Positions 16,689 to 24,717 are shown, counted from the first letter of the stretch. The stretch is 44,626 nt of DNA from Nocardia mexicana NBRC 108244 (GCF_001613165.1 NZ_BDBV01000117.1:1-44626), one strand, 5' to 3'. Notes: generated by a model from the sequence alone, not told the origin. A program made the numbers and translations.

Positions 16689-17027
16689 GTGACGATCGAA
16701 GAGCGGAACGGGGAACCCGCCGGCGACTGGGAACGGGTCTACGAGAGTCCGGATTTCCAGCGATTGCGCCGCAGGTTCCGCCTCTTCGTCTTTCCGATGG
16801 CCGCGCTGTTCCTCGCCTGGTACGCCCTGTACGTGCTGCTGGCCGACTACGCCCACGACTTCATGTCCACGAAGGTCGTCGGCAATATCAACGTCGGGCT
16901 GATATTGGGTCTGCTGCAGTTCGTCTCGACCTTCGTCATCACCGGGCTCTACGTGCGCTACGCCGATCGTGAACTGGATCCGATCGCCGACGAGCTGCGC
17001 GCCGACATGGAGGAACCGACTCGATGA
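16689..17027 (+). CDS. DUF485 family small inner-membrane protein
   Basis: The protein is 112 aa with two transmembrane helices (FPMAALFLAWYALYVLLADY and NVGLILGLLQFVSTFVITGL) and polar ends, the standard DUF485 (YjcH/MctB-like) layout. It is the small partner gene found next to actP-type acetate and monocarboxylate symporters and is assumed to assist them. The GTG at 16689 was chosen because a perfect AGGAGG lies 8 bases upstream; a GTG 24 bases earlier has none. It overlaps actP by 4 bp (ATGA), so the two are coupled. Confidence 0.9.
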   Translation: MTIEERNGEPAGDWERVYESPDFQRLRRRFRLFVFPMAALFLAWYALYVLLADYAHDFMSTKVVGNINVGLILGLLQFVSTFVITGLYVRYADRELDPIADELRADMEEPTR

Positions 17028-18637
17028 GTACGACTCTCGCCGCCGCTGTCGAGGGCAGCCGACCGGGCCTCAACATCACCATCTTCGCGATCTTCGTGGC
17101 GATCACGCTGGTGATCGTGTTCCGCGCCAGCCGCGACACCCGCACGGCCGCAGACTATTACGCGGCGGGCCGGGCGTTCTCCGGCCCGCAGAACGGGATC
17201 GCCATCTCCGGCGACTACCTCTCGGCGGCCAGCTTCCTCGGCATCGCCGGCGCCATCGCGCTCTACGGGTACGACGGATTCCTGTACTCGATCGGGTTCC
17301 TGGTGGCGTGGCTGGTGGCGCTGCTGTTGGTGGCCGAATTGCTGCGCAACACAGGCAAATTCACGCTCGGCGACGTGCTGGCGTTCCGGATGAAGCAGCG
17401 GCCGGTGCGTGCCGCCGCGGCCACCTCCACGCTGGCCGTGAGCCTGTTCTATCTGCTGGCGCAGATGGCGGGTGCGGGCGTGCTGGTGTCGCTGCTGCTG
17501 GGGGTGTCCGGCAATGTCGGGCAGAACCTGGTGATCGCGGTGGTCGGCGCGCTGATGATCGTGTATGTGCTGGTCGGCGGCATGAAGGGCACCACCTGGG
17601 TGCAGATCGTGAAGGCGGTGCTGCTGATCGGTGCGGCCGCGGCGATGACCGTGTGGGTGCTGGCCAAGTACGGGCTGAACCTGTCGACGCTGTTGCAGCA
17701 GGCCGTCGACAACAGCGGCAAGACCGGTGCCAAACTGCTCGATCCCGGGTTCCGCTACGGCAAGAACGAGACCAGCAAGCTCGACTTCCTCTCTCTCGCA
17801 CTGGCTCTGGTGCTCGGCACCGCGGGCCTGCCGCACGTGCTGATGCGCTTCTATACGGTGCCGACGGCCAAGGATGCCCGCCGGTCGGTGGTCTGGGCCA
17901 TCGGGCTGATCGGGTTGTTCTACCTGTTCACGCTGGTGCTCGGCTACGGTGCGGCGGCACTGGTGGGGCCGGAGAAGATCAATGCCGCACCGGGTAAGGA
18001 GAATTCCGCCGCGCCGCTGTTGGCGCTCGAGCTGGGCGGCCCGCTGCTGTTGGGATTCGTTGCGGCCGTGGCCTTCGCGACCATTCTGGCCGTGGTGGCG
18101 GGGCTGACGATCACGGCGTCGGCGTCGTTCGCGCACGATGTGTACGCCAATGTCATCAAGCACGGGAAGGCCGACAGCAAGGAGGGGGAGGTGCGGGTCG
18201 CCCGCATCACCGCCGTGGTGATCGGTGCGGTCGCGATCGTCGGCGGCATCCTCGCGAAGAACCAGAACGTGGCGTTCCTGGTGGCGCTGGCCTTCGCGGT
18301 GGCGGCCTCGGCGAACCTGCCGACCATTCTGTATTCGCTGTTCTGGAAGCGGTTCAACACCACCGGCGCGCTGTTCAGCATCTACGGCGGCCTGCTGGTG
18401 ACCGTCGTGCTGATCGTGTTCTCCCCGGCGGTGTCGGGTTCGTCGAGCGCGATGATCAAATCCGCCGACTTCAGCTGGTTCCCGCTGTCGAACCCGGGCC
18501 TGGTGTCGATTCCGGTGTCGTTCGCGCTCGGCTGGCTGGGCACCATGCTGTCCAAGGACCACAACGAGCCGAAATACGTCGAGATGCAGGTCCGCTCGCT
18601 GACGGGTGCGGGTGCGGAAAAGGCCGTGCACCACTGA
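17024..18637 (+). CDS. actP: solute:sodium symporter, ActP/MctC-type acetate/monocarboxylate transporter
   Basis: The protein is 537 aa with about 13 helices and matches the SSS (TC 2.A.21) ActP branch throughout. Typical segments are DYYAAGRAFSGPQNGIAISG, DYLSAASFLGIAG, GGMKGTTWVQIVKAVLL and GTAGLPHVLMRFYTVP. It should import acetate, and perhaps propionate or pyruvate, with Na+ or H+. It is second in a DUF485-actP operon under a CRP-like site. Together with acuC and the acyltransferase it suggests local clustering of acetate-related functions, although they are not co-transcribed. The exact substrate is inferred. Confidence 0.92.
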   Translation: MSTTLAAAVEGSRPGLNITIFAIFVAITLVIVFRASRDTRTAADYYAAGRAFSGPQNGIAISGDYLSAASFLGIAGAIALYGYDGFLYSIGFLVAWLVALLLVAELLRNTGKFTLGDVLAFRMKQRPVRAAAATSTLAVSLFYLLAQMAGAGVLVSLLLGVSGNVGQNLVIAVVGALMIVYVLVGGMKGTTWVQIVKAVLLIGAAAAMTVWVLAKYGLNLSTLLQQAVDNSGKTGAKLLDPGFRYGKNETSKLDFLSLALALVLGTAGLPHVLMRFYTVPTAKDARRSVVWAIGLIGLFYLFTLVLGYGAAALVGPEKINAAPGKENSAAPLLALELGGPLLLGFVAAVAFATILAVVAGLTITASASFAHDVYANVIKHGKADSKEGEVRVARITAVVIGAVAIVGGILAKNQNVAFLVALAFAVAASANLPTILYSLFWKRFNTTGALFSIYGGLLVTVVLIVFSPAVSGSSSAMIKSADFSWFPLSNPGLVSIPVSFALGWLGTMLSKDHNEPKYVEMQVRSLTGAGAEKAVHH

Positions 18638-18659
18638 GTTTCGCCTCGCGGTGCGCCGA

Positions 18660-19292
18660 TCAGCGGCGGACGGGTTCGAGCAGGTCGGCGATGGCGTCGG
18701 CCACCGCATCGGGACGTTCCATCGGGATCGTCGTATGCGCGGCATCGGCGAGGACGCGGTATTCGCCCTGTGGCGCCGCGGCGGCGACGGCCCGGTAGAG
18801 CCGCTGGGTCGCGTCGATCTGCTCGCGCAGGTCGGCGTCGGATTGGAACATCTGCTGTCCGGGATCGAAAGCCGTTGCGCCCATGACGATCAGCGGCACA
18901 TCGGGCACCTCGCCCCCGGTGCGCAGCTCCGACAGCATTGCGGAGATATTGCGTCCCTCGCGCAGACCCGCCAGCAGTCCGTCCGGGGTGGTGTGCTGGT
19001 CGATGAGTTGTTCGCGGATCGGATCCGGCCAGGCGGCGAGCTGCTGGGCGAAGTTCCGGCGGACGTGGGCGATGATCTCCGGTGTCGGCTCGGGCAGGGG
19101 AGCGTCCGAGGGGCGAGTGGTACCCAGCCGGAGGTGTTCGGGCATGAAGGCGTCCCAGTCCTCGTGGAGGGGTTCGAGCAGGAGCAGGGCGGCCACCTCG
19201 CCGGGGAACCGCTGGGCGAACCGGCGGACGTAGGCGCCGCCGAGGGAGTGCCCGACGAGTACGTACGGGCCCGGGCCATGCTCAAATTGCAC
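18660..19292 (-). pseudogene. alpha/beta hydrolase fragment lacking its N-terminal third
   Basis: The recognisable part starts almost at the nucleophile elbow, YVLVGHSLGGAYVRRFAQRFP, and ends with the catalytic His in DAAHTTIPMERPDAV. In this family 80-100 residues (first strands and oxyanion loop HG) come before the elbow. Here the frame upstream of 19292 has no family similarity and runs antisense into the next gene. The core fold is therefore incomplete and the product is unlikely to be active. GTG 19292 is the last plausible start. It converges on actP with a 22-base gap. An assembly error is less likely than true truncation because the flanks look normal. Confidence 0.6.
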
Positions 19293-19461
19293 GCCCGTGA
19301 CCGCGCCCAGCTCGTCGTCTTCGCCTATCAATCCGGTCTTATCCGCTGATCTACGCGAATCTGCGTACAACCGAAGCCGCGTCCGGCCGGATGTCCTGCT
19401 GTTCGGCGCTCGCCACGATGCAGGGGTGAGAAAACGACCATTCGAGGTGTGGGGGTAATTC

Positions 19462-19863
19462 GTGGACGCGACACGCTCTAGAAGCCGACCGTTCGTTGTC
19501 GCGACGTGCGTTGCGCTCGTGCTGGCGGCGATCGGCGACGCCGGGCCGGAGATCATCGAATCACGCAGTCTCGTAGCGGGTTACGACGGGCCCGGCCCCG
19601 CGATCTATCTGGCCTTCGCCGCACTTGTCGCGGTGCTGCGGTGGCGTTACGCACCAATTCTGGCCGTGGTGATGTCGCTGTTCTTCCTGGTCGGCGGATT
19701 CTCCGACACCGACTTCACCGACCGGCTCGTCACCCCCGGCGGCACCGTCGCATTCGTCGCCGCGTGGCTGCAGATGCTCAGCTTCGCCGCCGCGATCGTA
19801 TTCGGGTTCGCCGCCGTGTGGCTGCGCGCGCGTGCCGGATCCACTGTCCCCGAACGGAAATGA
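19462..19863 (+). CDS. small integral membrane protein of unknown function (paralogue 1)
   Basis: The protein is 133 aa with four predicted helices: FVVATCVALVLAAIG, AIYLAFAALVAVLRW, PILAVVMSLFFLVGGF and MLSFAAAIVFGFAAVWL. No known domain was recognised. It is related to the next gene: RWRYAPILAVVMSLFFLVGG aligns with RWRWTPTVAMAIALWIVIGG. The start is GTG with a purine-rich GTGGGGGT upstream. Its stop overlaps the next start (ATGA), so the two form an operon. A role as paired subunits is a guess. Confidence 0.65.
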   Translation: MDATRSRSRPFVVATCVALVLAAIGDAGPEIIESRSLVAGYDGPGPAIYLAFAALVAVLRWRYAPILAVVMSLFFLVGGFSDTDFTDRLVTPGGTVAFVAAWLQMLSFAAAIVFGFAAVWLRARAGSTVPERK

Positions 19864-20288
19864 CCGCGCTGTCCGACCACTCACAGAACAGGCACGACAT
19901 GAGTACAGTCCTCACCCGGCTCGGCACGGTACCCAAGTACACGCGACTTTCCCTCTGCGGCTTGGCGATCGCGATCGCCGGGCTGGTCATCCAATGGATC
20001 GCCGAGCCGTCGAAGTTTCCCGGATTTCCGCCCGGCATCCTCGTCATCGCGGTCTGCGCCGCCGTCGTCGCTTTCGGGGCACGCTGGCGATGGACACCGA
20101 CCGTCGCGATGGCGATCGCGCTGTGGATCGTGATCGGCGGGTTCCTCAGCGGCGAGCTGACCGAGAACCTGGCCTCCGGGGACATCGGAACGATCACCGG
20201 AAACGTCGTCATGTGCCTGGGTTTGGTTGCCGCCGCGATCACCGCGGCCATGGCGATGGTCCGGACACGGCGCGCAGGACCGAGGTAG
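19860..20288 (+). CDS. small integral membrane protein of unknown function (paralogue 2)
   Basis: The protein is 142 aa with four predicted helices, the third being PTVAMAIALWIVIGGFLSG. ATG 19860 overlaps the previous stop by 4 bp; an internal ATG at 19899 is an alternative start and gives a cleaner N-terminus. The shared helix 2-3 motif with the upstream gene points to a tandem duplication followed by divergence. No enzymatic residues or known family were recognised. A SigD-like sigma factor gene follows 65 bp downstream on the same strand, and co-transcription is possible. Confidence 0.65.
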   Translation: MTALSDHSQNRHDMSTVLTRLGTVPKYTRLSLCGLAIAIAGLVIQWIAEPSKFPGFPPGILVIAVCAAVVAFGARWRWTPTVAMAIALWIVIGGFLSGELTENLASGDIGTITGNVVMCLGLVAAAITAAMAMVRTRRAGPR

Positions 20289-20353
20289 GTCCGGCGGACC
20301 TTGTCACACCATGGACCGCAGCGTGATTCAGCGTTCGATCGGTGGCGGGTCGC

Positions 20354-20935
20354 ATGATCGGTGACGTCCGTCCAGCACGCCACCCGCCGATCAGCGAGCT
20401 GGTGCGGCAGTTGGACACGGCTGCGGCCGCCCGCGGCGACCGGTCGGCACTGGCAAAGGTCCTGCGGATCGTGCACCACCTGGCCGTCCGGTACTGCCGG
20501 GCACGAGCCGGTTCACCACCCCATCCGCGATTCGAGCCGGACCGGGTGGCCCACGAGATATGCCTGGCCGTCATGGCAGCGTTTCCGGGCGCCCGCGACC
20601 GCGGCCGCGCGCTGCTGGCGACGTTCTACGACATCGCGGCAGACCGGGTCGCCGCCCAAAAACACTGGGACACAACGCCGGAACCGCCCCGCAAGAGCGC
20701 GGGCAACGATGGCCCGGGTCGGCGGCTGACGACTCAGCCTGCTCGTCCCCCGGCAATGACCACGGCGCTGGCCGCCCTACCGCCTGTGCAACGCGAGATC
20801 CTCATCCTCCGAGTAGCGGTGGGCTTGTCCGCGGCACAGACCGCGGTGGCGACCGGGACAACAGTGAACGCGATTCGATTCGCTCAACACCGTGCGCTGG
20901 CGAACCTCGAGGCGCAGATGTTCTCCGGGCGCTGA
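20354..20935 (+). CDS. SigD-like ECF sigma factor
   Basis: The protein is about 193 aa (GTG at 20342 is an alternative start). Region 2 includes VRYCRARAG and VAHEICLAVMAAF followed by DRGRALLATFYDIAADRVA. Region 4 reads LPPVQREILILRVAVGLSA and ends AIRFAQHRALANLEAQM. Both closely resemble mycobacterial SigD. SigD controls lipid, cell-envelope and stationary-phase genes and is normally held by an anti-sigma factor encoded downstream. Here no anti-sigma gene follows, only a gene remnant and a TetR gene on the other strand. The linker (about residues 110-140) is Pro/Arg-rich. It is probably functional, and its regulation is unclear. Confidence 0.75.
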   Translation: MIGDVRPARHPPISELVRQLDTAAAARGDRSALAKVLRIVHHLAVRYCRARAGSPPHPRFEPDRVAHEICLAVMAAFPGARDRGRALLATFYDIAADRVAAQKHWDTTPEPPRKSAGNDGPGRRLTTQPARPPAMTTALAALPPVQREILILRVAVGLSAAQTAVATGTTVNAIRFAQHRALANLEAQMFSGR

Positions 20936-20936
20936 T

Positions 20937-21155
20937 CGGACACCTATCGGGGTTTACGGCAGCGACTGCCTCTTCGATCAGTGCGGACAGGTCGATTCCC
21001 TGGAATGCGTTGCCGCCCTTTGTGATCAGCGGCTCGGGTGCCGGGTAGAGCTGGACGAGATCAGGTCCGGCTCGATCGAGGTAGGAGTTGACCTTCGGCA
21101 GGAACGGCAGCCGGGCGCTCGGAGGGGGAACGCCCGTCGAGGGCGGCGATGGTGG
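20937..21155 (-). pseudogene. possible remnant of a protein-coding gene
   Basis: Read on the minus strand after the TetR stop, one frame stays open with natural-looking composition and strong third-position GC, including LPFLPKVNSYLDRAGPDLV and GGNAFQGIDLSALIEEAVAA. It has no start codon near its beginning and fades into the antisense of the sigma-factor gene. It is best read as an internal or C-terminal piece of a lost gene. The family was not recognised. Ordinary open antisense frame in GC-rich DNA is the alternative. Confidence 0.35.
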
Positions 21156-21161
21156 GATGAG

Positions 21162-21743
21162 TTATCGGTCGGTGGGCGGGGCGATCTCGCGGCACAGGGC
21201 TGCGACGGCGGCGATCATTGCGGCGCGGTGGGTGTCGAGGCGCCGCCGTGAGGTTGGGTCGTCGGCGAGTGCCTGCAGTGAGGGGGAGGCGTTGAACCAG
21301 GCGGTGGCGAGTCCGAGAACGAGTGCCAGCAGGTCGGCGGCGTCACCGTCGCTGTGTTCGCGCAGCGCCTCGATTTTCGGGCGGTAGGCGCCGATCTCGC
21401 CGGAGGTCGCTTCGGGGCGTTCGAGATTCGCCCACGTCGACAGCCGCAGGACGGCCGGGTCCTGCAAGAGTTGGTCGAACAGTCTGCCTGCGTAGTCGGG
21501 GAGGTCGTCCGGGGTGAACGGGACGGCGTCCGACAGCTCGGTGAGTGCTTGGGCGACGGTGAGGTCGAACAGCTGTTCCTTGGGCCCGAAGTGCATGTAG
21601 ATCGAGCGTTTGTTGGCGTGGGCGTCGTCGGCGATGCGGTCGATCCGGGCCCCGGCCAATCCGAAGCGCGCGAACTCCACGCGCGCCGCGGCCAAGATCC
21701 GCCTCTTGGTGTCTGTGGCGTCTGGTGGCACGGTCAGCACCAT
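21162..21743 (-). CDS. TetR/AcrR family transcriptional regulator
   Basis: The protein is 193 aa. An N-terminal HTH (TKRRILAAARVEFARFGLAG, recognition helix ANKRSIYMHFG) is followed by a helical ligand domain with a C-terminal TetR_C-like segment (LALVLGLATAWFNASPSL). It is divergent from the SDR-HbpS operon across 93 bp with a dyad at 21745-21765, so it should repress that operon and itself. A TACATT hexamer 5 bases upstream of the ATG suggests leaderless expression. The ligand is unknown. Confidence 0.88.
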   Translation of the reverse strand: MVLTVPPDATDTKRRILAAARVEFARFGLAGARIDRIADDAHANKRSIYMHFGPKEQLFDLTVAQALTELSDAVPFTPDDLPDYAGRLFDQLLQDPAVLRLSTWANLERPEATSGEIGAYRPKIEALREHSDGDAADLLALVLGLATAWFNASPSLQALADDPTSRRRLDTHRAAMIAAVAALCREIAPPTDR

Positions 21744-21744
21744 A

Positions 21745-21765
21745 CACCAATGTAACTAACTGGTG
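21745..21765. promoter_or_regulatory. probable TetR operator
   Basis: CACCA and TGGTG flank 11 bp in a dyad centred at 21755, directly upstream of the TetR start and next to the -35 of the opposite gene. The core TGTAACTA (21751-21758) recurs in inverted orientation as TAGTTACA at 21816-21823, a likely second half-site. Confidence 0.6.
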
Positions 21766-21766
21766 A

Positions 21767-21795
21767 TTGACAACGTCCAGCGAGACTGTCATGCT
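21767..21795 (+). promoter_or_regulatory. promoter of the SDR-HbpS operon
   Basis: A consensus -35 TTGACA (21767-21772) is followed after 17 bp by CATGCT (21790-21795), preceded by an extended-10 TG. The start point would fall near 21802. GAGGGA, about 7 bases before the ATG at 21837, is the ribosome site. Confidence 0.65.
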
Positions 21796-21836
21796 CGGCT
21801 AGGTAAATATCCAGATAGTTACAGTGAGGGAAGCGT

Positions 21837-22613
21837 ATGCCACAGAAGATCCTCATCACCGGCGCGAGCTCCGGGTTCGGGCGCGGGACCGCGCTCGAGC
21901 TGGCCCGTCACGGGCACACGATCATCGCCGCCGCCGAGACGTGGCCGCAGGTGCGCAGCCTGCGCGCCGACGCGGAAGCCGCGGACGTGGAGTTGCAGGT
22001 GATCAAGCTGAACCTGCTCGACGACCTCGACATCGCCCATGCGGGCTCCTTCGATCCCGACGTGCTGGTGCTCAATGCCGGTGTGATGGAGGGCGGCTCG
22101 ATGGTCGACATCCCGTTGCGGCGGGTGCGGGAGTCCTTCGACGTCAACGTGTTCGGGCATCTGCAGTTGGTGCAGGCCATCGCACCGAAGATGGTCGCGC
22201 GGGGGTCGGGCAAGATCGTGTGGACCTCGTCGATGGGCGGCATCCTCGTCGTCCCGTTCCTCGGTGCGTACTGCGCGACCAAACACGCGATCGAAGCCAT
22301 CGCGGGCTCGATGAAGGCCGAACTCGCACCCCACGGAGTCAAGGTCGCGACGATCAATCCCGGCGTGTTCGGCACCGGGTTCAACGACACCGGCGCCGAG
22401 AGCTATGTGCAGTGGTACGACCCGGACACCGCGGTGGTGTCGATGCCCGATTTCAGCGCGAGCCTGGCCGATCAGGCCGACCCGCAGGAAATGATCGACG
22501 CCATGGTCGAGGTGATTCCCGCTGCCGAACACCCCTACCGCACCATGCGACCGCTGCAGACCATCGCGGCGGCCAAGCAGTGGCAGGAAACGGAGTGGAC
22601 CCAGAATGCCTGA
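21837..22613 (+). CDS. short-chain dehydrogenase/reductase
   Basis: The protein is 258 aa, a classical SDR. It has the cofactor loop TGASSGFGRG, NAG (VLNAGVMEGG), the catalytic Ser in WTSSMGG and the Tyr-x3-Lys YCATKHA. Oxidation or reduction of a carbonyl with NAD(P) is expected; the substrate is unknown. It overlaps the HbpS-like gene by 8 bp, is first in that operon, and is controlled from the divergent TetR operator. Confidence 0.9.
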   Translation: MPQKILITGASSGFGRGTALELARHGHTIIAAAETWPQVRSLRADAEAADVELQVIKLNLLDDLDIAHAGSFDPDVLVLNAGVMEGGSMVDIPLRRVRESFDVNVFGHLQLVQAIAPKMVARGSGKIVWTSSMGGILVVPFLGAYCATKHAIEAIAGSMKAELAPHGVKVATINPGVFGTGFNDTGAESYVQWYDPDTAVVSMPDFSASLADQADPQEMIDAMVEVIPAAEHPYRTMRPLQTIAAAKQWQETEWTQNA

Positions 22614-23028
22614 ACCCCAGCCTGTCTCGGTCGCGCAGCCGATAACCCTCGACTACGCCCACCAACTCCTGGCCCGGGGGCGGGCAGCGGCCGACGACGC
22701 CGGTCTGCGCGCGGTGTTCGCGGTACTCGACGTGGGCGCGAACATGGTCGCGTTCGCGCGCATGGACGGCGCGTGGCTGGCCTCGGTGGACCTCGCGGTC
22801 GCCAAGGCCCGGACCTCGGTGATGTTCCAGGCTCCCAGCGAGGCGTTGAACACCCCGCTGGAACTCGGGGCGCCGGTGCCGCACTTCGACCACCTGGGCG
22901 GCGGCCTGCTGCTCATGGGCGGCGGCCTGCCGATCATCGATGACCAGGGCGCACTGATCGGCGGCCTCGGCGTCTCCGGTGGAACACCGGAACAAGACGC
23001 ACAACTCGCACGCACAACCCTGGCCTGA
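22606..23028 (+). CDS. GlcG/HbpS family (DUF336) heme-binding-like protein
   Basis: The protein is 140 aa and covers one HbpS/GlcG domain: helix ITLDYAHQLLARGRAAADD, strand AVFAVLDVGANMVAFARMDGA, and the conserved C-terminal GGGLPIIDDQGALIGGLGVSGGTPEQD. Family members bind heme or small ligands, or form domains of diol-metabolism proteins. There is no signal peptide, so it is probably cytosolic. It overlaps the SDR stop by 8 bp and is co-transcribed with it. A strong hairpin follows 41 bp after the stop. Confidence 0.85.
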   Translation: MPEPQPVSVAQPITLDYAHQLLARGRAAADDAGLRAVFAVLDVGANMVAFARMDGAWLASVDLAVAKARTSVMFQAPSEALNTPLELGAPVPHFDHLGGGLLLMGGGLPIIDDQGALIGGLGVSGGTPEQDAQLARTTLA

Positions 23029-23069
23029 CCCGGTCGGGACCAATCACCAGACGAGTGAACACGAGCCCG

Positions 23070-23104
23070 GCGGTCGCGCTCCGACATCGGGCGGGCGCGA
23101 CCGC
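23070..23104. terminator. hairpin after the SDR-HbpS operon
   Basis: Ten-base perfect arms GCGGTCGCGC and GCGCGACCGC enclose 15 bases that themselves contain CCGA/TCGG. It lies between the convergent HbpS-like and FAD-oxidoreductase genes and may act for both. The rest of 23029-23213 shows nothing else. Confidence 0.6.
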
Positions 23105-23213
23105 CGCGGCTCCCGACACCTGCCGACAGCGCCATACCCGCACCCGGTGGCCGATCGTCTCGTAGCCGAGGCAGGACGCCGGACTAATCGGTGGATTCAG
23201 GGTGAACGTGCGC

Positions 23214-24578
23214 TCACGGCAGCGGGATGGCGCGGAAGATGCCGTCCGGGTCGACGCGGTGCTTGATCGCCTGTAACCGGGCGATGTTGGGGCCGTAGGC
23301 GGATGCGATCTGCTCGGTGTCGTCGGGGCCGAGCAGGTTGACGTAACCGCCCGGCAGCGCGTCCGGCGCCAGCGCTCGAGACACCTCACCAGCCCAGGAA
23401 CGATGCTTTGCCGCGGCGGGGTCGTCCGCCTCCCAGATAGCGATGATCTCGACCGTCAGATGCGCGGTGCGATAGCCGAACGCCGTGTCCGCCACGGGGA
23501 TTCGGGTCGCTGCACCGTGCAGGGTGTGCAGGCTGACCGCGGAAAGCGGTGACGTCAGCGCTGTCCCGGCGGCGGCGACAGCGCTGCGCGTCGCGGGCGT
23601 CAGCCCGGCGACGGTCCGAGTACGAATCTGTACGTGTCGGCCGAACGGGAACATCGCGTCCATCCCGGCCAGCATGTCGGCGAGCGTGGCGGGGCCGAAC
23701 TGCGCCAGCAGCGGGCTGGCGAGGTGCGTGAACGGCGCCACGACGCGTTCACCCGCCGCGGCGTCGCCACACCAGGTTGGTGCGACGAACAACACCGGCG
23801 CCCCGTCCGGCCCGGCGACGAAACCCGTCTGCACGGTCAACTCGTCCGGGCCGCCGGCAGGCAGGTGGTCGGCGAGTCCGGCAAGCACCGATTCCGCTTC
23901 TGCGGCCGGGTACATGATCATGCCGGACAGCAGCGCCGGAACCCGGTGCAGTTGGATGCGCATTCCGGTGACCACGCCGAAATTGCCGCCGCCGCCGCGC
24001 ACCGCCCAGAACAGATCGGGTTCGTGCTCGGCATCGGCGGTGACCAAGGATCCGTCGGCCAGCACGACATCGACCGCCAGCACATTGTCCGCCGCGAGCC
24101 CGAAGCGACCCGACAGCGGGCCGTAGCCACCGCCGAGGGCCAGACCCGCCATCCCGACGGTACCGACGGTACCGGTCACCGCGACCAGACCGTGCGCCTG
24201 CGCGGCGCCGACGACATCGGCTGCGGTTGCGCCGCCGGCCACATGGGCGACCTCCGCCTGCCGATCCACCTCCACCCGGCGCATGCCCGACAGGTCCAGG
24301 GTCAGACCACCGTCGGTCAACGCGCGCCCGGCCCAGTCGTGGCCGCCGCCGCGTACCGACAGCGGCACGCCGGCGTCGCGGGCGGCCCGCACGCCGGTCT
24401 GCACGTCGGACGGGTGCAGGCAGTGCAAGATCACGCCGGGGCGGGCCGTTACCGCGCCGTTCCAGAGGGCACGGCCGGAGTCGTAACCGGGACCGGCGGT
24501 CCGGACTCGGTCCGTCGGAATCGCACGCCGCAAAGCGGCGATCAATCCACTGACGCGCGGGGTGGTCGATGCGGTCAC
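23214..24578 (-). CDS. FAD-binding oxidoreductase of the berberine-bridge/VAO family
   Basis: The protein is 454 aa. The FAD_binding_4 domain contains VRGGGHDWAG with the His that usually links covalently to FAD, and GLALGGGYGPLSGRFGLAADN; the BBE domain closes the C-terminus (NLLGPDDTEQIASAYG... VDPDGIF). The cysteine used for a second flavin bond in bicovalent members is replaced (TGTVGTVGMAG), so attachment should be through His only. The family oxidises alcohols, sugars or secondary metabolites with O2; the substrate is unknown. The start is GTG with GAGGTG 4 bases upstream. It is divergent from a TetR gene. Confidence 0.88.
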   Translation of the reverse strand: MTASTTPRVSGLIAALRRAIPTDRVRTAGPGYDSGRALWNGAVTARPGVILHCLHPSDVQTGVRAARDAGVPLSVRGGGHDWAGRALTDGGLTLDLSGMRRVEVDRQAEVAHVAGGATAADVVGAAQAHGLVAVTGTVGTVGMAGLALGGGYGPLSGRFGLAADNVLAVDVVLADGSLVTADAEHEPDLFWAVRGGGGNFGVVTGMRIQLHRVPALLSGMIMYPAAEAESVLAGLADHLPAGGPDELTVQTGFVAGPDGAPVLFVAPTWCGDAAAGERVVAPFTHLASPLLAQFGPATLADMLAGMDAMFPFGRHVQIRTRTVAGLTPATRSAVAAAGTALTSPLSAVSLHTLHGAATRIPVADTAFGYRTAHLTVEIIAIWEADDPAAAKHRSWAGEVSRALAPDALPGGYVNLLGPDDTEQIASAYGPNIARLQAIKHRVDPDGIFRAIPLP

Positions 24579-24633
24579 GAAGCACCTCGATTCGAACGTT
24601 GGCTGCTGAAAGTCGCAGTCAGAACTGCATATC

Positions 24634-24686
24634 AGAGTAGAGGACTGTTTATCAGAGTAAAGCTCTGATTAGCGGCTCGCTACTCT
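24634..24686. promoter_or_regulatory. nested double dyad operator between FAD-oxidoreductase and TetR genes
   Basis: Inner arms ATCAGAG (24651-24657) and CTCTGAT (24663-24669), and outer arms AGAGTAG (24634-24640) and CTACTCT (24680-24686), share exactly the same centre at 24660. An extra ATCAGAG half-site starts at 24631. This suggests cooperative binding of two TetR dimers, or of one dimer with alternative registers. Confidence 0.7.
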
Positions 24687-24717
24687 AATGACCATCGCGT
24701 GGCTATGCTGACTGGAT

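Noticed and set aside
16958..18745. 595-codon minus-strand frame opposite actP
   Set aside because: Low-complexity Arg/His/Gln translation with no domain; actP and DUF485 account for the locus.
23970..24200. Missing second FAD-linking cysteine in the berberine-bridge enzyme as a defect
   Set aside because: Many bacterial family members are linked through His alone, so this is a normal variant.
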